Assembly (NCBI GenBank): GCA_048013815.1
Contig: CM106586.1
Span: forward strand, 16,802,001-16,866,000
Source: Setoptus koraiensis
Taxonomy: Eukaryota; Arthropoda
Direction: 5' to 3'
Length of the DNA stretch: 64,000 nt
Shown: positions 25,085 to 37,560 of the stretch, one piece after another
Numbering within the stretch: position 1 is the first letter of the stretch
Layout of the letters: every line of letters starts with the position of its first letter
Notes under the pieces: model-generated
What the model was told of the DNA's origin: nothing
Databases searched by the model: none
Seen by the model: the letters and a program-made list of their open reading frames with translations, nothing else
Made by a program: the position numbers and the translations under genes

Positions 25085-25460
25085 TTGTCTTACATCGAGG
25101 ACAACCTAAAAATAGTCTCACACATAGCCATCGTAAAACGCCCCTCGATGCACTCGAGTCGCCCGATCAACGAGTTGCGTAATATCGTTACATGACATTT
25201 GAGCGCGTGTGACAAGGCTATAGTACGCGCAGAAAGTATGAAACACAGTGCTGTCTGTCAATAAAAACCAAGAATAAACACCCCATAACAATGTAATGAG
25301 AATGGTAACAATTGGTCGACAAATGCGTCAACATCAATCTAGAGAGGCCGAATAAAATCGTTATCAAGGCCAACTCAAAGAAAACGGTATAGTCAAAACA
25401 AGACTCGCTGAAAATTGAAGGACCAATAAACGACGACGACAAGCTTGGCCACTGCGTTCA

Positions 25461-25907
25461 GCCAATAATGACACGCGATATTACTGTTTTCTCATTGACT
25501 GTGCGTGGGAGGGTGTCACCAACACACAAACCGAAATCGTGCCCCATCAGTCGTATGAGCGGCATGTCAAGTCGGACAGTCAATAATATTGACTCAATAT
25601 GGTCTAACGCGTCATAGATCACACTGAGCGTCATGTCGGATATCCCAATCTCGGCTTCGAATGCAGACGTTTGTGGTTCTGAAAACTGTGGGCTCATGAA
25701 GACAATGGGCGACACTTGTCGGAAACCCTGTTCTGTGGTTGCGGCACGAGCCATGCCTCGGGGCCTTTAGCTGTACGCGACACGCAGCGTCTAAATGAAT
25801 TCCGTCTCTGCCTGGTCACCTTGAACGCGGAGCCGGGATTTATTGTGAAGCCAAATCGAGGTCTGAACGGCGTGGTTCCCGAGGCACGCCCCATGATTCG
25901 CGAATAG
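25461..25907 (+). pseudogene. Broken third amine oxidase copy, inverted relative to the other two
   Basis: Read on the plus strand in one frame, this stretch aligns with the C-terminal quarter of the two intact genes: YYCFLIDCAWEG against YYSFLISYAWED, then IDHTERHV against INHTVHDV, then ETLFCGCGTSHASG against QTLSYDWNTSHASG, then LNAEPGFIV and GVVPEARPMIRE against the last block (MNAVTGLIV, ALVPKARPII). It is interrupted by several in-frame stops and lacks an internal stretch, so it is dead. It lies inside unit 2 of the duplication in opposite orientation, between the promoter of copy 2 and the distal repeat block. It is much more diverged than the two intact copies are from each other, so it is older, or evolved without constraint for longer. 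Confidence 0.8.
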
Positions 25908-26330
25908 CTTGTTGTGCCGACCCGACCCGTGAGGAATGGACGAACGAAAAAATCGGAATTTGATTTTCTGTAGCATGAAAAAAAAACTTTGCCTGGTTGT
26001 TCGAAATTTGGTAGACTAATAAAAGTTACAAAAAGCAGCCATGTTATAAAATAAAATTTCCAAAATAAAACAAGTTCACCCTCCGCAGGGCATGTCAACC
26101 AGGGGTTCCAGGTGTGATACTATCACAGTGATAGCAATCTAAATCACCTTTTTTTGCGCGACTTTTTCCCTTTTTTCGCGACTCCTTTTTTCGTGGCTTT
26201 CGTTTTTTTCTCTGAAAAAGTCTCTGATGAAAACATTGCTGAAAATAGACACACTGCGACTTGCGAATCGACACTCGCGCGCACGCCCATCACACAATAA
26301 TATTGTGACAATATACACACACATGGATAT

Positions 26331-26605
26331 TTTATTTTATATTGATCAACCTGTGACTGGCACACTACGCCAGACCAACAGGTGAGACGAGTTTGGCTTG
26401 CCAAGGCTCGCCGTGCCGAGCCGTTGCCGAGTTGCCGATTCGGCGATTCGCAGAGTTGCCGAGTTGCCGATTGGCCGATTCGCAGAGTCGCCGAGTTGCC
26501 GAGTCGCGAGCGCTGAACCGAACTTGAACGAATGTCAGCGTTGAAACAATTCTTTTATGCGTTCCTTTTTGACAACTCTCTTAGCAGCGCGTTCTCTTGT
26601 GTGAC
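26331..26605. repeat. Duplicated block, unit 2 copy
   Basis: Counterpart of 21887-22075. It carries an extra array of GCCGAGTTGCCGA-type repeats at about 26400-26510. Confidence 0.75.
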
Positions 26606-27772
26606 AAGCGTCTCTCTTGCGAGTTGCTTTTGCTCTTTTCTATAAAGTCATCTCTGTGTTGCATCACCCATTGGCCGCCTGTCTGGCTGTGACAAGTGGC
26701 GCTACATCAAGTGTCACAACTTGTTTATTATTATTACATTATTATACATCATAAACGTTGTTTGTTTCTACTCGGCGGCACACACTGTCAGGCCTGACAA
26801 AGTTGCTCTTTATTGGGCTCTCGGTGTTTGTCTACGCCAAGCGCATTATTTCTGGCGAGCGTTTTGCTGGCCGGCGAGCCGCACACAAAAGCCTTTTCGT
26901 TTTTCCAGTTTCAGCTGCTCCGTCGCGGCTGTTGCCGTTGTCGTTGTCGCTGTTGCCGTTGTTGCCTTCAATGTTGTCGGTATTGCCGTCGTTGTTGTCG
27001 TTGTCGCTGTTGTCGTTGGCGTACCCTGCAGTCGAGCATTCGCCCGCCGAGAGTTGAGCCGGTTGTCGTTGTCGAAGCGAATTAATGCAGCGCATTTCAC
27101 CTTGCCGCTCGCTCATGACTCATGACAAACTCACCAAAGCCGGCCTGACAATTCGGGCACAGTGTCGCCAGTCGCCAAGGTGAACAAATATTGACTACTG
27201 CGCTGGCTGCGAGTCGCAATTGGGGCTCGCTCGTTAGTCTCGCCGCTCGTTAGTCGCACGCCAGCGAGTCGGCGAGCCAGCGACACAACTAACCAGCGAC
27301 ACAACGAGACAGCGACACAACGAGACAGCGACACAACGAGACAGCGACAAAACGACAAGGCGAGACGGCGAAAGCGAGCTTGGCATTGGCGAGCATCTGG
27401 CCGGCTCGCGAGCGCTGTCCACCCGTACCTGTTGATATTTTGTGTTGTTTATTATTAATATTTGCGCTGTTACATTTCGCTATCTCGCTCTGTTCAACAG
27501 AGTCGGTTGCGAGTCGGCGCTCGACAGCCACGCAATGGGTTGACGTTGCCGGCCGGCGCCAGCAAAAGCGAGCCAGCAAAAGCGAGCAAGCAAACGGAGA
27601 CGGAGAGCAGGCAAATTGTTATGTCAAATTGCGCTGCCAGTCGGAGTCGCAATGACGAGCGAGCGAAAGTTGAATGAAACGGTTTATAATCTCTGATTTA
27701 GTTGTTATCTCTTTAGACTAACTGTGCATTGTGCAGTTAAACACACGACTGATTGGACCGCTTTATCCGCAG

Positions 27773-27882
27773 TCGTTGTTGCCGTTGCCGTTGTTGTTGT
27801 CGTTGTTGTTGTTGCCGTTGTTGTTGCCGTTGTTGTTGTCGTTGTCGTTGTCGTTGTTGTTGTTGCCGTTGTTGTTGTTACA
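27773..27882. repeat. GTTGCC/GTTGTC hexanucleotide-like array
   Basis: About 110 bases of GTTGTTGCCGTTGTTGTCGTT-type repeats, a degenerate trinucleotide array. Confidence 0.85.
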
Positions 27883-28675
27883 ACTGTTTTGTTTGAAATA
27901 AAACACTTGTCGTGCATTGTATTTCAATAACAGTGGGACATTGAACGGGTCCGCTCACTGCTGCCGAGCGACACGGCCACCTATGTGCGCTGCCCAAGAG
28001 CGACTCTCGGCCGATCTCACGGCTAGCCCTGGCCGACAGCATTTAATGGCAACCACAGCAACCGCCAAAAACCAAACAACCGCTAACCTTCTTACCTGTC
28101 CGTTTCGCATGTCCGTCGGGCGCCCTTTCCGAGCGCTGTGCCGGTTGCCGGCCCGACCCGGCCACTCTTGTCGCCCACTTGCAGCGGCCGCTGTCGAGCA
28201 CCGCGACAATCAATGAATTTTTGCCCGATTTCTTACCGATTTTTGGCCCATTTTCGCACAATTTTTGCACAATTTCGCTTGGCTCCAATTCATCCACTTT
28301 CTCCGCCGTCTTTATGCCCACATGACCATGTCAGGTCAATCGATTCATCGGCCCGCTAGACGAGCCCCGGCCGACCGAACGAGACGCGCCCAAGCGTTCG
28401 CGACAATTTCGCTGCTGGCCGCGGCAAAATGGCAATCACTGTCACCCGCGAACAATTTGAAATGGGCAAAACGAATTTGCGAGCCGTTCGGCCGATACTG
28501 GCCGCAGCATCAACAATTGGCCATGTTGCCAATTGTCGACACCGGTCATCGGGCGCGCTGGCCATTGTTGCAGGCGGTGCTCGCGCTGGCGTTCCGCGTC
28601 GCCTCAATTGTCAAACGGCGACACAGCAAACTTTTCGTCAATGTGACGTTCCGCTCGCCGCTGCTACATGTCTCG

Positions 28676-28752
28676 CCGCCGCGAACCAACGACAGGCCGC
28701 CGCGAACCAACGACAGGCCGCAACAAGCAAACGACAGGCCGCAACAAGCGGC
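28676..28752. repeat. 21-base minisatellite
   Basis: Unit GCCGCCGCGAACCAACGACAG: two near-identical copies, then variants with GCAACAAGCAAACGACAG. Confidence 0.8.
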
Positions 28753-29320
28753 TCTGATGGACGATAATTGAATTGGAAACAATTGGACGGAAACAATTAA
28801 CAAAAACGAGCGCCTGTCCGATGGTGCGACGTCGAACGTCACGCCGATAATAAATAAGGCGCCGGCCATGATGCGCCGATAATAATAACAACAATAATGG
28901 CTTTAATTGCGTCACACAAACAATGGCCAAGAGGCACGAATGGGACAATTGTTTGTTTTTCGCTTCTTCCATCGTTTGGCGCCGCTCAAACCGACCAATT
29001 TCGCCCGTCAAAACCGCCTGCGCGCTGTCATTGTCGCTGCTGTTGGCTGCGCGGTTGCCCGTACTGTCGGCGCACTTCCGGCCCGATACAGGCCCGTCCG
29101 TGTATTTTTAGTCGCTCGCTAACCTTGTGCGACGGCGACAGCGCCAGCTACGGCAACTACGGCAACTACGGCAACTACAGGAACAGCGACAGCAACGACA
29201 ACAACGACAACAACGACAACAACGACAGCAGTGACACCGACAACAGCGACGACGACAACAGCGACGACGACAACAGCGACGACAACAACAACGACAGGTG
29301 ACGGCCTCGCGAGCCGAGCG

Positions 29321-29409
29321 CGAGAGCGAGAGAAAGGGAGAGAGAGCGAGAGAGGGAGAGAGCGATGGAGAGAGAGAGGGAGAGAGAAAATAACAGAGAG
29401 AGAGAGCGC
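29321..29409. repeat. GA-rich purine tract
   Basis: GAGAGAGCGAGAGAGGGAGAG-type sequence; on the minus strand it reads as CT repeats. Confidence 0.85.
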
Positions 29410-30374
29410 AATTAGTTCTGGAGCGATTCACCTGGTCGAGAGCGATCGCTGGCATTGTTGCATGAAATGAATGGATTAATCAAATAGATATAAATCACAG
29501 CGGCGATTACAAATGGCAAATTAATGCTGGCTAACAAGCTCGCTGGCTCGTTGTGAGTCGCAATTTACAGGTTGCGACGGCTCGCAACTTGCCAGCGAGC
29601 TTGTTGTGAGCGAAAACCGGAACTGATGGCTTCGTTCGGCAATTTATGATATTAATAAATTCAGCGTGTGCTCGTCGCCCTATTTAACTCGTCGGCTCGC
29701 AGCATAAAAGTGTCACTGAGCCCACCATATATCATATTTGGCGCCGCGCTGGCTAGGCCCGCGGATCATTAATTTCGTTCGTCGGGCAACTGGTTATCAG
29801 GCTATTTGTTGCATTTATGATTGAGCAACCAGCCGACCGGCCGGCCGGCCGACTAACCGATCGCTGCGCTCGGCAAGCCAACCGGTGAATAGCGACCGGC
29901 GGCGCGAAAAAAACAGCAAGCGGACGATCCATTAATTTTTGACATCTCTCTCTCTCTCTCTCGGTTTCGCGCTGTGCCCACAAAAGTCACTCTCGCCGCT
30001 ATCGAGACTCCCGATAGCGGCGACATGATTTGCATGGATTCGCTCAGGTGAGGGGCTCGCTATTGCGGCGACCGGCTCGTCTCGTTGCCGCGCCACCCGG
30101 TCGCCGGCAATTCGGCGCCGACTGGCAAGCTAGTGGTCGTCGGTCGGTTGTTGACGACCGGCCGACAGCCCGGCGGTTGTGTGCGAGCGGCAATCATCAT
30201 CATGCAAATCATCGTCAATCGCACATGTCATTCGGGTGAGTCGGAAGCTGCGTCGGCCGGCCGCCGAATCATAATCGCGATTACGATAAAAGTGATTTAT
30301 TCATTTTCTCATGCAAACGATGCAAGCCTGTCCGAATTGTTGCCGCTGTTCGAGTGCAATTACACCTTTTCTCC

Positions 30375-30490
30375 CGTCCGCCGCCCGACATCCGCCGCCC
30401 GATATCCGACGTCCGATATCCACCGTCCGATGTCCGCCGCCCGGAACCCGCTGCCCGGAATCCGCCGCCCGGCATTGGGCGCCCGATACT
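30375..30490. repeat. Minisatellite with CCGCCGCCCGGAATC core
   Basis: About eight drifting copies of a 13-16 base unit (CCGCCGCCCGACATC, CCGACGTCCGATATC, CCGCCGCCCGGAACC). Confidence 0.75.
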
Positions 30491-31332
30491 TGCCGTCTGA
30501 CACGACGATCGCCCGATCAGTCTGATCGGATCAGAGTTATGTAACGTTAATTGTTGTTGTTGTCGCTGTGATTCCGCTCGCAGTTGTAGTGCCACTCGCG
30601 GCTAATTAGCAATCACTGCTTATGCACGCCGGCCGCGTTCGTGAGTTGTGATTGGCGCCAATTGGGCAGCCAATTCGAGCGAGCCGCTTCGAACGGGTTA
30701 CGGCGACGAGTTTTTGATTTTTTGTTTTAGTCGGCCGGTCGGTCGGTCGGTCGGTCGGGCCGGCCAACCGAAACGTCGACGGGAGCGCCGGCCAGCGACA
30801 ACCAATGGGCTTGTGGCGCGGGCGTCCACTGATGCGGCCCGATCGACGGATTGATTTTGACAGACGCCGTCTGTTGTCAGAATCAATTGGTTGTTTGTGT
30901 GTGTGTGTGTGTGCGACACAATTAACGGCTCGGTGACATCAACGGGCAAACAGTGCAAAATCAATCAGGGTTAATTGAGATTTATCATTTTATTTTTGGC
31001 CACACTCGAACTGTTCGAGTCGAACAGCGGCTGCAAAGTGGCCAACGGGCCGGCTCTCGATTGCGTGCCCGTAGCCGTTGGAAGCCCGGCAAGCAGACTT
31101 TTGCCCCATCACAGGTGATGCCGGTTCCCATTGGCAATTGTTAGTCAATTGAGAGTCAACACACACACATTTAGTTTGTTTGCAAAGCCAAACAAGCGAG
31201 TGACGCAACAGCAAGCCAAAAGGCCGACAGACTCACTTTCGGGCCGTCGACGGCAAGCGGCCATCAGATGATATTTATAGCCGTCCGATTGGTGCCACTC
31301 TGGTCACTCATTCTAGTTAGTGTCTTAATTAT

Positions 31333-31374
31333 GCCGCTGTTGTTGTTGCTGCTGCTGTTGTTGCTGCTGCCGCA

Positions 31375-31405
<31 letters not shown>

Positions 31406-31481
31406 CTGCTGCTGCTACAGTTGATGTTGTTGTTGCAGTTGTTGCTGCTGCCGCAGTTGATGTTGTTGTTGCCGCTGCTGT
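31333..31481. repeat. TTG/CTG array with GATGTTGTTGTTG units
   Basis: About 150 bases of trinucleotide repeats. The larger unit CCGCAGTTGATGTTGTTGTTG occurs twice and a CTACAGTTGATG variant once. Confidence 0.85.
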
Positions 31482-32355
31482 GTGACCGTCAATGGGCTCG
31501 ATTCGATTCAATGTTAATCGCCGAGCGCTCTCATTACTTTCGTTGCTGGCAACGGCTTAATCCGTTGCCAGTTTCAAGTTTCCAATTTGGACTTGCGCTC
31601 GAATTGGCGCACCAATTGAGCCAGTTCAATTTATTTAACGCTGCGCTCACAACAAGCCGCTCTCACAGATAAATTAAATGCGTTGGCCGGCCGCTCGTCG
31701 GCGAAACCGGCGCCATCTAGACAACAGGTTGTCGTGGCCAGACATAGGGCACAGTCGATGTTTATGTGGCTCATTAGTGGCATTATTGGACGCTCATCGT
31801 TTGACGCTAACCAGCTCGCCGAGTCTCGCCGTCTCGCCGTCGAAAGTCTTGCCGTCCGCAGTCTCGCCGTTGGCCGGTCCGGCGATGCTGGCCCCAATCC
31901 GTTGAGCCGACCGTCTCATCAGCAGCGACTCATGGCGCATGAGTCGCATGCGGCAACTGGCAGCAATGGCATCGGGCCATTTGTTGTGCAAATGCGCAAT
32001 TCATTGCAACTCGATTCATGCATCAAATCAGCTTGCGTAATCGAACACACTAGCTCATTACGTAACTAGCGACCAGTTACGTAATGAGCCAACCACTGTC
32101 TGTGTCTCTGTTGTGGGCAGTCTGCATCATACGCAGTCGCCATTACATTACAGACTGCTTACATGTGCGGCTGCACCGGTAACGGATGAGTGATGCTGGC
32201 CGCGGCAGCGCAACTTTTAAAGAGTTTCGTTGCGTCGCCGCGAACGCCGATAACGCCGAGAACGCCGAGAAAGAGCAACGTCCAACTTTCAACACTTTTG
32301 CGGCCAACTGCCCATTCAAGCAACATGTTGCGCCTGTTGCGTCATTCTCACACAC

Positions 32356-32358
<3 letters not shown>

Positions 32359-32413
<55 letters not shown>
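32359..32413. repeat. (AC)n microsatellite
   Basis: About 27 uninterrupted dinucleotide units. Confidence 0.95.
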
Positions 32414-32416
<3 letters not shown>

Positions 32417-32553
32417 GAAGAGACAGCGGATAAAAGCGCGCTGACACACAAACGCAACGAGCACAACAACAAACACAAACAACAAACACAGGCCAACAGG
32501 TTGATCGAGCGCTGCACAGATTCAATATTGAGAGCGCGCCGGATGGCCTATTA

Positions 32554-32689
32554 CGCAATGGTCACTATGACGCAATGGTCACTATTACGCAATGGTCACT
32601 ATGACGCAATGGTCGCTATGACGCAGTGGTCGCTGTTACGCAATGGCCAATATTTCGCAATGGTCAATATTACGTAATGGTCAATAATG
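32554..32689. repeat. 17-base minisatellite, eight copies
   Basis: Unit CGCAATGGTCACTATKA. The first four copies are nearly identical; later ones drift (CGCAATGGTCAATATTA). Each unit carries ATGGTCA. Confidence 0.9.
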
Positions 32690-33469
32690 GCCGAGCTCAT
32701 CGGGCGCGAGTGACTGGTTGCAGGCGCTGTACCATGCTGTATAATGCTGTATAATGCTGCATAATGCAGCATAATGCAGAGTGTGTGTGCTGCCATTATG
32801 GCCGACACTTGGCGCCGCCAACGGACCGACGCAGCGATGAAAGTGACCCGAAGGTGGCCGGTCCGGCCCGGCCGCCGCATCGCGATCAGGTGTGCGGCGG
32901 CGGCGGGCGCGGTGAATCGCGGGCGGCCAAACAAGCGCGCCCTAACGAGCCGTTGCGGCGGCTTGCGTTGGCTTGCGCACACACAAACAAACACACACAA
33001 ACAAACACACTGACAAACACACTGACAAACACACACTGACAAACCGTTTGTTGTTACTAATGAAAAATTAATGATTGCGTAACAGCAACACAAGTGTGTG
33101 GCCGGCCGAAACTCAATCGGCGCGCCAGAGTCAATTGAATGGCCGCCTCATTAATTGCCCATAGCCATCTGTTGGCCATAGGCAGCAATTAATTGTGTTT
33201 GCGTTGGTGGCCCACAATCGGTTGATGCCAACAGTTGCCGCAGTGTTACCTACGCTGGTGTCTATATGCTACGTCTAAATGGTTTAAATGAGGCACAAAC
33301 AAACAGACAGACGGACAGACGGACACTTGTTTGTGTTGCGTCTCACATTGTTGTCGTTGCGTAACCGCGGCCAATGTTTGCTGTTGTTGCTGTTGTTGGC
33401 ATAGTTACGCAATGGCCGCTAATGGCCGACGATGACGATAATAGATGCGAGAGTGGAATCGCTAGCGGC

Positions 33470-33516
33470 CAGCCGATGGCAGCCAGCCGATGGCAGCCAG
33501 CCGATGGCGGCCAGCG
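33470..33516. repeat. 14-base repeat (AGCCGATGGCAGCC), three copies
   Basis: Three perfect or near-perfect head-to-tail copies. Confidence 0.8.
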
Positions 33517-34669
33517 AGATCATTGGCAGCCGCTTAATGATGCCAACCGCTACAACTAATGAGCCGCTATGCATACACACACAGGTATTCATATCGATGA
33601 ATATTCACTTGTTGCCGGCTTCGGCCGGCAGAGTGTGCTCGGCGTAGCTTACGTAACTTGTGCGGCTGCTTGTATCAGCCAGTGGCCGGTGCCCACACGA
33701 TTATCACGCTGACCGTTTGTGACTGTGGGTCGCCGGTGAACCGCCGGCAAGCGACTTGGCTGAATGATATTTGCATGGCCAGTGGCGCCGACATCGATGG
33801 CTTGTGCGCCGGCGAGCGAGCGACGGGCCGAGCGACGGAGAATCGGCGATCAAAGTGGCAAACTGTTGCCCAATTGGATTAGGCCGACGCGATTGCGTAA
33901 CCGTTGCTGCATCTGGCCAGATACACATTACATCTCATTACGCATGAGCATGTGCAAAACTAAATGCGGCATCGCTGACGAGGCGAAGCTCATTGTGCGA
34001 CTCGGCAAACCGAGCTCGCCGCTTTCTTTTTTTGTCCATTCGTCTAGACAGGCCAATGGACCGATGGTGTGGGCTCGTTGGCTCATGGGCCTATGAGACA
34101 TAGGCAAATATGTTTTTATTTGGCCATTCTCTCTCAGTCTCAGTCTCGCTTATCTGTCAGTTCCATTTATCACTCACAAAAGTCATGTGACTCTGTGACA
34201 GGCCCGCTCACTGCCGGTCACTGGCTGGCCGGCCAGCAGTGAGCGGGCCGGCTGACCGGCCGGCTGACCGGCCAGCTGACCGGCTGTCAGTTGGCAGTTG
34301 CGCAGCGAGCAGTTAGCGCATTGTTGGCGATCGTAAAAATATCGCAAAAATGCCTGCTCGCCTGTCCGCTCATGTGAGCGTTGGTCAGCGCGACGGCGAG
34401 TGACGCAACAATCGCCGCTGCCAACAATCCACAATGGGCCAGCAAACGCACTCTGGCACAACAGCCAACGCACAAGGGCCAATGCAAACACACAAAGGCG
34501 GCGTGATTATATTATTTTCCTCGCCGTGGCCATCCGACCGAGCTGACCACTGTCACTGACCGCGCTCGAGTAACGGCCGACAACAGGTTGCAGCATTCGC
34601 GGCGGTCACTCGCTAATGTTTTGTTTTTGCCAGTGTTTGTTTGCGATTGTGTTCGCCTGTCATTGTCAT

Positions 34670-34670
<1 letters not shown>

Positions 34671-34746
<76 letters not shown>
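34671..34746. repeat. (GT)n microsatellite
   Basis: About 36 dinucleotide units with one GC interruption near the start. Confidence 0.95.
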
Positions 34747-34747
<1 letters not shown>

Positions 34748-35384
34748 CGGTTGCGGGCTTCAACTCGGCCGAGAGTGGCGCGCTATCGGATGAGCGGGTC
34801 CCCAGTTCAGGCTCGCGCGAAGCGCGCTGACAATTGAACGCCGGCCCGGGCGAATCTCGAGTTTTCGAGCTCGCCAATCCGCTTGCTAGCGCATTCTTGT
34901 GGGTTTATCTGGCGCCATCCTGTTGCGGCCGGCGGCCGGAAGGTGGCCTCGCTCGACGCACTTGTTGCCACACTGATGGTGCCAACGAGGCAAGGCGGCA
35001 ACGTGGCAAGACGACACGGCACGGCAATGTGACAACTTGACATTTTGCCATCATCGATCATGCAGGGCCTGGTCTATGTCGAGAATCTCGGCACATAAAA
35101 CCTCGACAGTCCACAATCTCGACGCTCAATGGCTCGACAGTTTGATACACCGAATGTAAACAACATCGACACCGTGGACAAAGTCATAATTCGAACAAGG
35201 TTCCTGACAAAACATCGACACCCGAGAACATTGTACAGTCGACAGTGCGAAATGCCGACAATGCGAAACGTCGACTGTGCGAAATGTCGACAGTGCAGAA
35301 TTTCGAATCTGGCAAATTTGTCAAATTCGGGCTTCGAGACTTTTCGGCCGCTCCAACTTTCGGATGTCGCTCGATAAGCACTTG

Positions 35385-35482
35385 TTGACCATCATCGAGC
35401 ATCGCCGACCGTCGTCGAGCATCATCGAGCATCGCCGACCGTCATCGGCGGCCATCAGCGGCCATCAGCGGCCATCATCGGG
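35385..35482. repeat. Repeats of CATCGAGCATCGCCGACCGT and CGGCCATCAG
   Basis: Two adjacent short arrays, the second with three GGCCATCAGC units. Confidence 0.7.
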
Positions 35483-36370
35483 CGCATTCGTGGCATTTCG
35501 GCCAGCTTCGGCGGTTCTTTTCGAGCGGCCAGTTCAATGGCCAGCGAGTTCGGCCAACAACGGGCAGATTACTCTCATTTGTGTCGCTCGTTTTCATTCA
35601 GTTGGCTCGTTTTCATTCAATTGGCTCGTTTTCGCCAGCATTCTGCCAGCTCGGCTCATCTTGGCAGCCCGATGATAATGAGCGCCAACGGTGCCGGTGG
35701 GCAGCGCGCCGGTGATCAACGACACCACCATAGGGCACCCTCATAGTGTGTCAGTCGTAGATGTATCGCATATGTGCCATGCCCGACAGAGATCGCTCAC
35801 GCAGATATTTGGCCTGTCGAGCTTGCAGTTGTTGGCGTTCCTTCGGCCAGTTGCGTTCTTTTGGCCGCTTGCCTCTTCTCTCATAGTGAGTTTGCTGACC
35901 GTCCTGGGGCGCAATTGGCCGCTCCGACGCACCGAGTGCGAACCAGCGAAAGCCATGCTGATGACCACTTAAGGCTGATTAATGGCCTTAACCTGGCGGC
36001 CAGCTCTCTCTGTCCGACGCAGTCCAGCGCAATTCACATTTCGTCGAGCGACGCTATTCGAGCGACCGTATTCAAGTGGCCACTTTGCGGCCTGATCTAA
36101 ATCTGATTACGGCCACGCTGGCCATTATGCGCCCATCGGCGTGGTCGCGGCTGGCTCGCCGCGCCGGCTCGCTCCACGTCGCCGGGCAACGGACGCCAGA
36201 TTGGCCCGCGAGGGACTCGCTGATTTGTTTGTTTGGCGGGCCATTTTCGCAGCCTCAACAGGCCAATTGGCCGTCTGCCGGCCAATGGCCGGCAGACGGC
36301 GAATGGGCAAATGACGAAACGACAAACGTCGATCATTGACGCTCGAAGGCCGCTTGGCGGCGCCATTTCG

Positions 36371-36437
36371 AAGCGGCGAAAATTCTAAGCGGCGAAAATT
36401 CTAAGCGGCGAAAATTCTAAGCGGCGAAAATTCTAAG
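36371..36437. repeat. 16-base minisatellite, four perfect copies
   Basis: AAGCGGCGAAAATTCT is repeated four times without change and followed by AAG. Confidence 0.95.
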
Positions 36438-36957
36438 GCTGCCGCTCCCGCAACCAGCTCGGCGGAGCGGCCTCCCCCGCTCGGCATTGGCCCGTCGTGC
36501 CGGCCGACAGGTAGTCGGTCACAAGCTCGAGTAACGTTGCGCGAAGCTCACGGCCGCTCGCAAGCGCTCGGCCGCTAGCAAGCGCTCGGCTGGACTGGCT
36601 AATGGGCCGAATTGCGGTTGCAAATCGGCTCAGAACGGCTTGCCAGTGAGAAGCGCTTAGGCCGCCAAGCACTCAAAGTGGCTTCGAAATGAGCCGGCTC
36701 GCCATTTCGAATGTTGCACGCGAATAGAGTGGCGAGCGCCAGGCGAACAGGCGCTGCCCAAAGGCGAGTCGTGCTGGCCGCCGAGGTTAAGGTTGCGCCG
36801 GGCATGACATCGAACGGTGAATGTCGAATTGGTTTTGTTCGTGAGCTTGCACTAATGAATTCGCCGCTCGCCGCTCGCCGCTCGCAGCCAATTCATCTCG
36901 AGCTTGGCCAATTCGGCTGGGCCGCTCTTGAGCTGCAATCCGTTCCATTGTGGATCT

Positions 36958-37035
36958 ATTATGGCTGTATCATGGCTGTATGATGGCTGTATGATGGCTG
37001 TATTATGGATATTGTGGATATTGTGGCTGCATTAT
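36958..37035. repeat. Repeat of ATGGCTGTATG / GGATATTGT
   Basis: Four ATGGCTGTAT units of 11 bases, passing into GGATATTGT units. Confidence 0.8.
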
Positions 37036-37560
37036 GGATGTGTTGCGGATTGTGGCATTGTGGATGCGCTGCCGTCAGTCACAATCGCGCCAGATTTAAT
37101 CATCGCAATAGAAATGGTCTCATGGTTCAATGGGATTAGCTCACTTATCGGCTTACGCGGCCACCGCGGCCCGACCAAAGCAAACAAACACCAAAATTAT
37201 CTCATTTAATATTCTGTCCGCTCGCGCCAACGAAATTTTCGGTGTATTTTCGTCACACAATAACGATTATTGTTTGACCCTGCGCTGGTGTCAATACGCA
37301 TACGTATATATAAATACATAACAAGCTCGCTTGTTTGTTTGGTCGGCTCGGTTGCGAGCCAATTAAACAAACTTTGCCAGCGAAACTTTGCCAGCGAGCG
37401 GCCACAAACTGGTTGCGCTAATTTGCTCGAAATAGCCGCCAGATGAGCGCCATCGATTCAATCACGTCACCACTGAATGAGTGCCGAGATGTGATTGCAT
37501 AATTAGCGCCGGCCGAAGTGCGTTGCGCGGCCGGCCGTCGAAACGACGCTGCATGTCATG

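Noticed and set aside
25404-25463. A short plus-strand match (SLKIEGPINDDDKLGHCVQ) to the middle of the oxidase, just before the pseudogene
   Set aside because: The similarity to the intact genes (LKIEGLESDEEKLQYCVQ) is suggestive, but it is in another frame and not collinear with the rest without a large gap, so I did not include it in the pseudogene limits.
25694-26098. 134-codon minus-strand frame
   Set aside because: Antisense to the inverted oxidase pseudogene and running into AT-rich DNA; no motif.
28265-28771. 168-codon plus-strand frame in GC-rich DNA
   Set aside because: Composition-driven, ends in the 21-base minisatellite, and has no recognisable domain.
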